DNA of 64,000 nucleotides, taken from assembly GCF_000218235.1 (NCBI RefSeq), contig NZ_GL945017.1, positions 192,111 through 256,110 on the forward strand, in the 5' to 3' direction. The translations under genes were made by a program, and so were the position numbers. Below are positions 20,877 through 29,172 of the stretch, piece after piece (position 1 is the first letter of the stretch; every line of letters starts with the position of its first letter). The notes under the pieces are model-generated. The model was not told where the DNA came from, searched no databases, and saw nothing but the letters and a program-made list of their open reading frames with translations. Source of the stretch: Hallella multisaccharivorax DSM 17128. GTDB taxonomy: Bacteria > Bacteroidota > Bacteroidia > Bacteroidales > Bacteroidaceae.

Positions 20877-20928
20877 AATTAGCCATTTTTCAACCGAAAA
20901 CTTCTGATTTTCATACTTTCGACGTTTC

Positions 20929-21038
20929 GCCTCTACGCCGTAATCGCATTGCCTCTACACCGTAATCGCATTGCCTCTACACCGTAATCGCACTGCCTCT
21001 ACACCGTAATCGCACTGCCTCTACGGCGTAATCGCATC
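20929..21038. repeat. Tandem array of five 22-bp repeats (array 2)
   Basis: Five 22-bp units start at 20929, 20951, 20973, 20995 and 21017. Each is close to GCCTCTACACCGTAATCGCA plus two variable bases. A degenerate sixth unit follows at 21039-21060. The reverse complement matches array 1 (168-321) at about 19 of 22 positions, so both are one repeat family in opposite orientation. Confidence 0.93.
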
Positions 21039-21119
21039 AGCCATACACTGCAATGGCGATGTCCTTGATAAATAGAGGAAAAGATAGGAGGCAGATGACC
21101 GTAACCAATGGCGTACGAG

Positions 21120-22928
21120 TCAGATCTCTCGCGTTGCCTCCTGGAGCCACTTCAGGTCTTCTCCGTCGAGATGTGGAGCCAACATGTCACAGACGTGGCG
21201 ATGATAGTTGTTCAGCCAGGCGCGCTCCTCGGGCAGCAGCAGCTCCTTGATGACCGGCGCGGCATCAAAGGGACAGAGGGTGAGTGGCTCCATCTGCAGG
21301 AAGTCGCCAAAGACCGTCTGCATGTAGGGCTGGATAAGTAGCGTGTTCTCGTGGCGCACACCAAACTGCCCCTCGAGATAGATGCCCGGCTCGTCGGTGA
21401 CGGTCATGTCTGTTCTGAGCGGCGTGGGCATATACTCCATGCGTATCTGGTGAGGGCCTTCGTGAACATTGAGATACGATCCGACTCCGTGGCCCGTGCC
21501 ATGAAGATAGTTCAACCCTTCGCGCCAGAGTGCCTCGCGGGCCAGCGCGTCGAGCTGCGTGCCCGAGACGCCATCAGGGAACTTGGCGAGCTCCAACTGG
21601 ATATGGCCTTTGAGAACCAGTGTGTAGACACGTCGCATCTCATCGGTAACTGGTCCTAAGGCGATGGTGCGCGTGATGTCCGTAGTGCCGTCCTCATACT
21701 GCGCACCGCTGTCGAGCAACAACAGTCCGTGGGGCTCCAGGGCTACATTGGTCTCAGGCGTCGCCTCGTAGTGCACTATGGCTCCATGGGCGTTATATCC
21801 TGCAATAGTATCAAAGCTGATGCCGCGGAAGAGTGGCTGCTCAGCACGCAAGGCAGTAAGCTTGCGGTCGATGCTCATCTCCGTCTGTCCGCCGGCTTCC
21901 ACTGCCGGTTTGAGCCACCGCAAGAATTTCACGAGTGCGATGCCATCTTTGAGCATAGCACTGCGGTAACCCGCTATCTCCGCCTGATTCTTCACCGCCT
22001 TCATAGCTGGAATAGGGGAAGAGTGTCTTACGATTTCCTTAGCATAAGCGTTGTCGTTTGACGATGCGATAATATTATATAATGTGTAGGACGTCTCTTC
22101 CGGATCGAGAAGGATGTTATACTCAAAATATTTTCGCAGTCCCTCGCCAACCTTACCGTAGGGGGCAATCTTCACGTTTTGGGAGTCGAGATAGGTTTCC
22201 ACCTGAGCCGTAAGCTTTTCATTGTTGACAAACAGTGTCACCTCGTCGGTGCTGATGAGCAGATAAGCCACAAAGACAGGATTACAATGCACGTCGGATC
22301 CACGCAGGTTAAGCAACCACGCTATATCGTCAAGCGCCGACACAAGCATGCCATCGGCACCCATGTCGCAAAGAGCCGCTCTCACGCGCTCAATCTTGGA
22401 TAGTGTAGTTTCCCCTGCATACTCTAATGAATGCAGCTCTATCTTATGGTCAGGTATGCCGGGACGGTCGTCCCATATCTCATTGAGTGGATCAAAGTTT
22501 GTGCGCACCGTTATGCCGCCCTGGCGTCGCAAGTCATGGGTAAGTGTCTCTACCGAACTATAATTATTGCACATTCCATCCACGCCGACTTGTGCATTAC
22601 GGTTCTTGAGCTCCTTGCCAAGCCATTCTGATATAGAAGGCGTACCCTTCACCTTTTGACGCATAAGCTGAAAAGACGTACCCACCAACTGGTTCTCGGC
22701 AGCAATAAAGTAGCGACTGTCAGTCCATAAGGCAGCGGAGTCCATGGTTACCACAGCGGTGCCCGCTGAACCTTTGAAACCACTTATCCACTCTCTGCCC
22801 TTCCAACGGTCGGGCGTATATTCCGAATGATGGGGATCGGTAGACGGAAAGATAAAAGCGTCAAGTTTTTCATGACGCAGCACCTCGCGAAGATCAGCAA
22901 GGCGGGAAAGAATAGTATCGTTAACCAT
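21120..22928 (-). CDS. pepP: Xaa-Pro aminopeptidase (M24B family)
   Basis: A 602-residue cytoplasmic metallopeptidase that removes N-terminal residues preceding proline. Two N-terminal creatinase-like domains are followed by the pita-bread catalytic domain. The metal ligands are visible in LLLDSGAQYEDGTTDITRT (two Asp), HGTGHGVGSYLNVHEGP (His), TDEPGIYLEG and GVRHENTL (Glu). Length fits the three-domain eukaryote-like aminopeptidase P type common in Bacteroidota. Arrays of repeats lie just past its 3' end. Confidence 0.93.
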   Translation of the reverse strand: MVNDTILSRLADLREVLRHEKLDAFIFPSTDPHHSEYTPDRWKGREWISGFKGSAGTAVVTMDSAALWTDSRYFIAAENQLVGTSFQLMRQKVKGTPSISEWLGKELKNRNAQVGVDGMCNNYSSVETLTHDLRRQGGITVRTNFDPLNEIWDDRPGIPDHKIELHSLEYAGETTLSKIERVRAALCDMGADGMLVSALDDIAWLLNLRGSDVHCNPVFVAYLLISTDEVTLFVNNEKLTAQVETYLDSQNVKIAPYGKVGEGLRKYFEYNILLDPEETSYTLYNIIASSNDNAYAKEIVRHSSPIPAMKAVKNQAEIAGYRSAMLKDGIALVKFLRWLKPAVEAGGQTEMSIDRKLTALRAEQPLFRGISFDTIAGYNAHGAIVHYEATPETNVALEPHGLLLLDSGAQYEDGTTDITRTIALGPVTDEMRRVYTLVLKGHIQLELAKFPDGVSGTQLDALAREALWREGLNYLHGTGHGVGSYLNVHEGPHQIRMEYMPTPLRTDMTVTDEPGIYLEGQFGVRHENTLLIQPYMQTVFGDFLQMEPLTLCPFDAAPVIKELLLPEERAWLNNYHRHVCDMLAPHLDGEDLKWLQEATREI

Positions 22929-22950
22929 ATAAAAAAAACTACAGAGTTAA

Positions 22951-23160
22951 TCAGCGCTTACGTCCGCTGCTATACAACTCGAAATGATATTCACGTTGGG
23001 ACAACTTGATGATAGGCTTGGACTTGTCTATCCACATGAGACGAAAATCATCTAAGACATGGCATTCCATGCAATCCTTATCATCTCCATGAAGAGGATG
23101 AGGCAAATAATCGAAAGTGACACTACCTTTTGTCTGCAAATCATTAAGAACGACTTTTAT
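22951..23160 (-). pseudogene. Remnant of a RelE/YafQ-like toxin
   Basis: The open frame of 62 residues contains PHPLHGDDKDCMECHV and ends YHFELYSSGRKR. This resembles the C-terminal half of YafQ/RelE mRNA interferases (HxLxGxxxGxxECHIxPDW..., then an arginine/histidine segment). The N-terminal half is missing: the frame meets stop codons near 23170. A neighbouring frame (about 23155-23220, LFTEDPKEVTSIMKNLLAYY) could be part of the same gene after a frameshift. No antitoxin gene is visible. Assignment rests on motif resemblance only. Confidence 0.35.
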
Positions 23161-23288
23161 AATACGCTAATAAGTTCTTCATTATGCTTGTAACTTCTTT
23201 AGGGTCTTCCGTAAACAATATCAGGACTCACATCATCAAAATATCATTTATGAGACTATGTGGATCTTTGCGACAAGAGAAAGGAACT

Positions 23289-24785
23289 CTATTCTTCGAC
23301 TATCTCTTTAGCTCTATTCCATCCTTTGGCATTTCGATATAGCTCGGCCGTCCCCTTCGGAACATATAGTGTGCATTTCTTCGCAACACCGAATTTTTCC
23401 AATTCGGGAGGGGTAGCCCATTTGACATGGATGCGCTTGGCTGTCACATGGCCGAGTACACAATGGTCTGCATCTTCTACCACCTCAACCGTAGATGGGA
23501 AATAGACATCTTCAAGCGTGGTTCCGGTAAACAGTGCATTATAACCGATGATCTCCAATTTCGAGTCCTTTGGAATGATGATCTCTACAAGATTCGGGCA
23601 GTTGAATAATGCATAGGAATCGAGTACGCGCACATTTACGGGAATGGTGATTGACCGGATGCCCTCCAACAAATGGAAGGCATAAGAACCTATTTCGTGC
23701 AGCGCCTTCGGAAGGATGATGGATTGCAACGGGCAACGGGTAATATTAAAAGCGTTTTTACCAAGAGTATTGATCTCTCCTTTATAATCATTCTCGTCCA
23801 TCCAATGAATGGCATGGCCATCATAGTTGCCACCGCCACTGGTGATTTCACAGTCACTCATGTCAAGATGCTTGACATTCAGCGCGACTTGCTCCGTCAC
23901 AGTTATGTAATAAGCTCTGTCAGAAGAAACCCTTTTATAAGAAACCATTGGGTGAAGCAGCATTCTCAACACCTTCATGTCTCTGTCGTCAAGCATCCCT
24001 CCAAGCCTTAGGGTGTCTACCTTTGCCCATTCGTATGCATTGTCTCCAAGAAAGGTAGAGAGTGTTCCAGGATGTTCCACATTGATATACTGGTTGCTGT
24101 GCAATGTGCCACTCTGAAGAATGGTTACCGTCACATCTTCCGCATCATCTGCTGAGAACGTAATGGCAGCTTTACGTCCAAGTCCAGTATTCTTATCAAT
24201 ATGCAGTTTTACAAAACCATTATTCTTCAGGCTTGAGCCGGCCTTATCAACAGTCAGCCAGTCCATATGGCCTGCCATAGAGTTACCGTCAGTGATTTTC
24301 CATGTTACATTTGCCGGTAACCTGTTGAAACAGATAGATACATCGCTCTCGTCGGCAGGCACATTGTCAAAATTGTCATATTCCAATTTGATACATCTTA
24401 TGTAATCCTGAGCGATAGTAACAGACACCGGCTTACCATTGCAAAGAAGCCGAAATGATGCGTATCGTTTGTCCTCAGTGTCATTCTCTGTTGCATCCAC
24501 TACCAAAGCAAAGCCATAGTTTGCATCTCGCTCAATCTTAAAATGACACCATGAGCATTCTTCATCGTTGATGGTCCATTCATCCTCGGCGTTTAAGCCA
24601 AACTTCACTTCACCACCCTTAGGATCAATAGTCATCTTACCTTGATTCAACAACTGCTGTGCCTCAGGATCGGTAACATTATGAATACCAATAGGTACAG
24701 ACTCATCATTCCCATGGCAGGCAGTGAGAACCGTCAGTATACAGAGAATCGACATTAGCAGTAAATAGCATGATACTTTTTTCAT
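23289..24785 (-). CDS. BspA-like leucine-rich repeat lipoprotein with BACON domains
   Basis: A 498-residue lipoprotein with signal peptide and lipobox LTAC (Cys near residue 23). Residues about 45-130 look like a BACON domain (GGEVKFGLNAEDEWTIND), and about 145-235 like a second one. The C-terminal half has BspA-type LRR_5 repeats (LQSIILPKALHEIGSYAF, IRSITIPVNVRVLDSYAL, LVEIIIPKDSKLEIIGYNAL). Such proteins are surface-exposed and bind host or glycan ligands in other Bacteroidota. The ligand here is unknown. It is the last gene of the run behind the Crp/Fnr gene but has its own -7-like box. Confidence 0.85.
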   Translation of the reverse strand: MKKVSCYLLLMSILCILTVLTACHGNDESVPIGIHNVTDPEAQQLLNQGKMTIDPKGGEVKFGLNAEDEWTINDEECSWCHFKIERDANYGFALVVDATENDTEDKRYASFRLLCNGKPVSVTIAQDYIRCIKLEYDNFDNVPADESDVSICFNRLPANVTWKITDGNSMAGHMDWLTVDKAGSSLKNNGFVKLHIDKNTGLGRKAAITFSADDAEDVTVTILQSGTLHSNQYINVEHPGTLSTFLGDNAYEWAKVDTLRLGGMLDDRDMKVLRMLLHPMVSYKRVSSDRAYYITVTEQVALNVKHLDMSDCEITSGGGNYDGHAIHWMDENDYKGEINTLGKNAFNITRCPLQSIILPKALHEIGSYAFHLLEGIRSITIPVNVRVLDSYALFNCPNLVEIIIPKDSKLEIIGYNALFTGTTLEDVYFPSTVEVVEDADHCVLGHVTAKRIHVKWATPPELEKFGVAKKCTLYVPKGTAELYRNAKGWNRAKEIVEE

Positions 24786-24811
24786 AGGGTCTAATATATT
24801 TAGTCTTGACG

Positions 24812-24881
24812 CAAAGGTACAAACAATATTCCCATTCTGATAATATAAGACATAGTATTATTAACAAGACATAGTATTATT
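24812..24881 (-). promoter_or_regulatory. Promoter region of the BspA-like gene with a 19-bp-spaced direct repeat
   Basis: A -7 box TACCTTTG lies at 24812-24819 on the minus strand, without a clear -33. Two perfect copies of the 16-mer AAGACATAGTATTATT occur in plus orientation at 24847-24862 and 24866-24881, about 40-75 bp upstream of the expected start. This is the usual place for an activator site. Confidence 0.4.
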
Positions 24882-25002
24882 TATTCGTAAAGAGTCGGCA
24901 AGTTCAACACAGAAGTGTAATTAGGAGGACAGGTTTAACCTTAAATAATCCATACCTGAAAACACCGATGGGTCAGAAGAGAAGCACAACAATGCCGTCA
25001 TG

Positions 25003-25671
25003 CTACTTCATCTTCTGTTGGTCTAAGATAGTTATCTCTCTGCCGTTGATCTTGATGGCTCCCGCCTTCTGAAAGCCGGCAAGGACACGGAGCAGCGAAA
25101 ACTTCTGAATGCCGAACGAGTCGGCTATCTCCTGACGTGAGCGTAAGAGGTGAATCACATTAGAGCCTTGTTCCCCTGCGCGCTCCAGGAGAAGCCATGC
25201 CACTTTCTCCCGTACTGTGTAGAGACTCAGCACACGCATGCGCTTAGTAAGGAAAGCGTTGATGTTAGAAAGTACACGCATGAAGTTCATCGACAGTTGC
25301 CAGTTGTCGCGGAGCAGCTGCTCAAACTCTGTCTTGCGCATGCGGAATACTGTAACGGGTGTTCCCGTCTCCACACCCACAGGCAGGTTGTTGTTCTTGG
25401 AGAAGACAAAGGCAGGCGCCACGATGTTACCATCACGCAGCCGGCTCACTTCCACTTGCTTGCCCGATAACGACGACATGCGACAGATGAGAGTGCCGCT
25501 GAGAATGATGTCGAGATGTTGGTAAGGCATGTTGGCAAGCGCATAGATGTCGTGGGCATCATAGCGTACGATGGACCATTTGACACCGCTGAGTGCTATT
25601 TCTATTTCAAGAGGGTTCATGTTTGCGAAGAGCGGACAGTGGCAGAGTTTATCAAGTATTTTTTGTTCCAT
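25003..25671 (-). CDS. Crp/Fnr family transcriptional regulator
   Basis: A 222-residue regulator. An N-terminal cyclic-nucleotide-binding-like beta-barrel (about residues 20-120, LDIILSGTLICRMSSLSGKQ) is followed by a long dimer helix and a C-terminal winged helix-turn-helix (RSRQEIADSFGIQKFSLLRVLAGFQKAG, residues about 168-195). There are no Fnr-type cysteine clusters, so an oxygen-sensing iron-sulphur site is unlikely. The effector and targets are unknown. The neighbouring BspA-like gene is a possible target. Confidence 0.88.
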   Translation of the reverse strand: MEQKILDKLCHCPLFANMNPLEIEIALSGVKWSIVRYDAHDIYALANMPYQHLDIILSGTLICRMSSLSGKQVEVSRLRDGNIVAPAFVFSKNNNLPVGVETGTPVTVFRMRKTEFEQLLRDNWQLSMNFMRVLSNINAFLTKRMRVLSLYTVREKVAWLLLERAGEQGSNVIHLLRSRQEIADSFGIQKFSLLRVLAGFQKAGAIKINGREITILDQQKMK

Positions 25672-25870
25672 GACTATTGGGTATTGGATGATGGGTGTTG
25701 GTTATTAAAGGTTTGCAAAAGCACGGAAAGCAGCTCTTTGAAGTGCTGAATACAGTGTGGTATTTGGGATGATCTTGGCAGTCCCACAGCGTGTCATCAG
25801 CATTGAAGGCAAAGGGTGAGACTGCCCCCTGCAGTGGCTTAAGCTCCTTTGTGATATTGGTTGTATTCAT
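25652..25870 (-). pseudogene. Short remnant carrying a HAD-like motif
   Basis: A 72-residue frame includes FNADDTLWDCQDH, close to the DxDxT motif I of HAD hydrolases (FDADDTLW), but with Asn in place of the nucleophilic Asp. The frame soon loses any HAD character and overlaps the start of the Crp/Fnr gene by 20 nt. A -7 box TAACTTTG lies only 6 bp before its ATG, so this stretch is probably the roughly 200-nt leader of the regulator gene. It could be chance. Confidence 0.3.
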
Positions 25871-25875
25871 ATGTA

Positions 25876-25883
25876 CAAAGTTA
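25876..25883 (-). promoter_or_regulatory. -7 box for the Crp/Fnr transcript
   Basis: TAACTTTG on the minus strand matches the -7 consensus. No TTTG is visible at the expected -33 distance. A divergent -7-like TAATTTTG for the propeller regulator lies at 25927-25934 on the plus strand, so this gap probably drives transcription both ways. Confidence 0.4.
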
Positions 25884-25974
25884 CAGAAAATAATAGAAGA
25901 GATAGGTAAAAGTCAGAGATAATTATTAATTTTGCAATGGTAAAACCAATAAAAAACTTGCTTGGAACACCAAT

Positions 25975-28959
25975 ATGAGACAGAAAACAAATGTTTTTTT
26001 GTGTTGCCTCTCCCTGTTGCTGCTGGCCACCATGATGTCGGTTCTTCCCTTGCGGGGAGAAGTGCGCAATGGCTTTCTCGTCTCATATCTTAACCTCAAC
26101 ACAGGTATGCCGGCAAACTATGTCGACGATATCTATCGTGACTCGCATGGCTTTGTGTGGCTATCTACACATGGCAGTGGATTGTTACGGTATGACGGCT
26201 TTTCCTTTATGAACTTCGGACTGAGTGGAAATCTTGGTTTGAGTATGTGTTCCAACAGTTGTCACAATGTTGTGGAAGACCATTTCGGACGTCTTTGGAT
26301 CGCTTTCGAGGAAGGAACCAAATGCTTTGACATGAAAAAGGGAAGTGTCAATCATCCCAAGTCTGCCTCATCACAGACAGACAAGATGTTGAGACAGGTT
26401 ATGACGAGACCTTGTATCCGTGTCTATTGCGATTCAAAAGGAAATATATGGATTCTCACGGTTACGGACCTTTGTCGGGTGTCTTTTGATGATGAGGGTA
26501 ACGTCTCCAAGGTGTTCGTAACGACACACCACACGAAGGTTCCGGATCTCGCCATTGCTGACTTGGATGGGGACGGCTCCGTCTATGTGGGCTTAAATTT
26601 GCATCTCAATAAGGTTCGAGTCCGGAAAGATCATCTGGTCGTTGAGAATCTTTCAGCCCTGTATCCTCAATTAAATGGTTCGATCATTGGCGCAATCGTC
26701 AAGTGGCATGGGCAGGTGTGGTTTGGTACGAATCGCGGATTATACAGTAGCGTTTTCAGAGACCCCGGGATCCACTTCAAGGCGACAGGCAACGGCTTGC
26801 AGCACGAGTCGGTGACGTCACTTGCTGTTTCGAATAATGGCAAACACCTCATTATTGGCACATTGGGAGGGGTTGACTTACTGAACAGGGACCGTTCGTT
26901 CTCCGGACACTGGAACAGCAGACAAGCGGTCAATCCGTTGTCGAGCGACTTCGTCAATTGCGTTTACACTTTTGGACGACAGTTATGGGTTGGAACGGAG
27001 AATGGCGGAATCACACAACTTAAACCACGTAAACTTAATATCACCAATTTCCTGCACGATGATGCCTTGCCAGAATCTCTAAGCTCCGGAGCCGTCAATG
27101 CCATGTATGAATCGCCTGCCGGTGACCTTTGGATTGGAACGGTGGAAGGCGGTCTCAACCTGTTGCGGAAGGGTTCACACGAGTTCGTTCACTTCACGAC
27201 TTCCAACTCCGGCCTGCCTCATAATTCCGTTTCTGTTCTTACCACTGACAGCAGTGGAAACATCTGGATTGGCACATGGGGCGGTGGTGTAGCTGTCTCT
27301 TCCGGCGGTAGCATCCGTCCACTCGTCACAGACGCAGCGCATTCTGTGGACCTGATGTTTATCGGCTCCATGGCCTATGACCCGTACAATCACGGGATGT
27401 GGATTGGTGCCAATGCCGGTTTGTTCTTCTATGACTTCAAGACCCAGAAGCTTCGCGATCCTTTCCCGCAATGCCGTACCATCAACGGAGCGATAGGCAG
27501 CTTAGTGACCCGCGATGGGAAGTTATTCATGGGATGCCTTCCGGGAATGGTCTCTGTCGACCTAAAGAAAGGGCCGAACCGAAAAGGGCAGTTCTCTTTT
27601 ACACATTATTTATATAAGCTCGACCATCCATCCTCCAAAGCATACGAGAAGGTGACATCATTCTTTCAGACTCGGGACGGCACAATATGGATAGGAAGCA
27701 ATGGTGACGGCATATACCGAATGAGAGGTTCCATTCCTGACAGTGCTTCCGTGCGCTGCTTTACCATTACGAATGGACTCGCCAACAATGGAGCGAAAGG
27801 ATTGGCGGCTGATAAAAGCGGGTTGCTGTGGATTGCGACAGACGACGGACTGTCGTGCATGAACCCTCGGACAGAGACCTTTGACAATTTCACGGTAGCA
27901 GACGGCTTGCTAAGTAATCAGTTTTATTTCAACGGGCTCATCCAAGGCCATCATGGAGAAATATGGTTGGGCAGCGACAAAGGACTGACACTTTTAGAGG
28001 GTGTGAACAAGGGTGCAGACAGTCCTGTGAGGCTGACGTTTACTGCTCTTTATGTCAACAACTGCTATGTGAAAGCGGGGAGCGACTATCTGAAAGAGGA
28101 CATTGCCATCAGCAAAGAAATTCGTCTTCACGAGAGTGACCGTAGTTTCGTTATCGATTTCTCCACGCTCAGCTATGACGGTGAGAGTCTGGGAGCCTAT
28201 GCCTATCGCATGAAAGGTTATGAGAACGACTGGATTCCCCTGCAGACAGGTGAGCACAGTGTGAGATATTCAATGCTTCCTGCGGGTCATTATGCTTTTG
28301 AAGTGAGGTACACACCTCCGATGGGCAGCGGTAAGATTCAAGTGGCTTCTGTTGGGGTCACGGTGACACCTTATTTCTGGAAGAGCTGGTGGTTCCTGAC
28401 ATTGCTTGCTCTCCTTCTTGCCTTCCTTGCTTTCAAAGCCTATAAATATCGCATGAGACTGATGCGGGACAGAGTAGCCGTGCAGTTGTACCGGCCTATC
28501 GAGGCGGCGCTGAAGGACAGTAAGGAACCGGAGCTCCTGGAGTCACGTATCCAGAAGATTTTGCAGAACGAGAAGCTGTATCAACAAAGTCAGAAGCAGA
28601 GCATCGACAAGGATAAGACTGAGGTACGGTCTAAAGAAGTACCGTTTATGGACCGGATTATGAAGGTTATGGAAGAGAACTATGCTAATCCCGACTTGAA
28701 TGTGGGGATGATAGCAGAGGCTTTGGGTATGCAGCGGACAGAGGTCAGTAAACAGTTGCAGAGCAATGTCGGCTTCACAACATCTCAGTTTATCCGTAAT
28801 TATCGCCTTGACCTTGCCAAGAAGATGTTGGAAGATAATGTTGCTGAACGTAACATCACGGAAATTGCTTTCCGTGTTGGATTTAACGATCCCAAATATT
28901 TCACCCGTTGCTTTTCCCAGCGCTTCGGTGTGGCCCCATCGGCATACAAGAAGAGCTAA
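25975..28959 (+). CDS. Membrane-bound beta-propeller/AraC regulator without kinase
   Basis: A 994-residue inner-membrane sensor-regulator. A signal peptide is followed by two-component-regulator propeller repeats (GLWIGTxxGGL-type, for example DLWIGTVEGGLNLL and NIWIGTWGGGVAV) over about residues 40-710. A Y_Y_Y domain spans about 715-795 and one transmembrane helix about 804-825 (WWFLTLLALLLAFLAFKAY). After a charged linker (826-890) the C-terminus is an AraC-type DNA-binding domain (891-994, ITEIAFRVGFNDPKYFTRCF). Hybrid two-component systems carry histidine kinase and receiver domains between helix and AraC part; both are absent here. It presumably senses an oligosaccharide in the periplasm and activates the SusC operon downstream. 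Confidence 0.9.
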   Translation: MRQKTNVFLCCLSLLLLATMMSVLPLRGEVRNGFLVSYLNLNTGMPANYVDDIYRDSHGFVWLSTHGSGLLRYDGFSFMNFGLSGNLGLSMCSNSCHNVVEDHFGRLWIAFEEGTKCFDMKKGSVNHPKSASSQTDKMLRQVMTRPCIRVYCDSKGNIWILTVTDLCRVSFDDEGNVSKVFVTTHHTKVPDLAIADLDGDGSVYVGLNLHLNKVRVRKDHLVVENLSALYPQLNGSIIGAIVKWHGQVWFGTNRGLYSSVFRDPGIHFKATGNGLQHESVTSLAVSNNGKHLIIGTLGGVDLLNRDRSFSGHWNSRQAVNPLSSDFVNCVYTFGRQLWVGTENGGITQLKPRKLNITNFLHDDALPESLSSGAVNAMYESPAGDLWIGTVEGGLNLLRKGSHEFVHFTTSNSGLPHNSVSVLTTDSSGNIWIGTWGGGVAVSSGGSIRPLVTDAAHSVDLMFIGSMAYDPYNHGMWIGANAGLFFYDFKTQKLRDPFPQCRTINGAIGSLVTRDGKLFMGCLPGMVSVDLKKGPNRKGQFSFTHYLYKLDHPSSKAYEKVTSFFQTRDGTIWIGSNGDGIYRMRGSIPDSASVRCFTITNGLANNGAKGLAADKSGLLWIATDDGLSCMNPRTETFDNFTVADGLLSNQFYFNGLIQGHHGEIWLGSDKGLTLLEGVNKGADSPVRLTFTALYVNNCYVKAGSDYLKEDIAISKEIRLHESDRSFVIDFSTLSYDGESLGAYAYRMKGYENDWIPLQTGEHSVRYSMLPAGHYAFEVRYTPPMGSGKIQVASVGVTVTPYFWKSWWFLTLLALLLAFLAFKAYKYRMRLMRDRVAVQLYRPIEAALKDSKEPELLESRIQKILQNEKLYQQSQKQSIDKDKTEVRSKEVPFMDRIMKVMEENYANPDLNVGMIAEALGMQRTEVSKQLQSNVGFTTSQFIRNYRLDLAKKMLEDNVAERNITEIAFRVGFNDPKYFTRCFSQRFGVAPSAYKKS

Positions 28960-28975
28960 AGGGTAGAAAATCAGA

Positions 28976-29044
28976 GGAAATACGATATTTCCACTTTATA
29001 TTTCTGTTTTTCCACCGTGTATATTTACACCCTTCGTACTTTTG
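28976..29044 (+). promoter_or_regulatory. SusC promoter region with two dyads (PUL 1)
   Basis: A -7 box TACTTTTG lies at 29037-29044. Upstream are two short palindromes, GGAAATA-CGA-TATTTCC at 28976-28992 and GTGTA-TATT-TACAC at 29017-29030. The second covers the -33 position, where no TTTG is present. This is consistent with an activator-dependent promoter controlled by the preceding regulator, which is an inference. Confidence 0.45.
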
Positions 29045-29172
29045 CAGCGTATCCTTTGCAGGAAACGCGCATGTGTCATCGTGCGAATGACCAGGGAGAC
29101 AGGGAGAGATCGTCCCCCCTAAAGATACGAAGACCAAGAAGAATTATTTTATAAAACTAAAAACAGATTAAT

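Larger units (their letters stand above)
20763..21119. other. Gene-free stretch with the rpsU promoter and repeat array 2
   Basis: This 357-bp gap between pepP and rpsU holds the rpsU leader and promoter (20845-20876) and the 22-bp repeat array (20929-21038). No open frame with a recognisable product is present. Confidence 0.8.
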
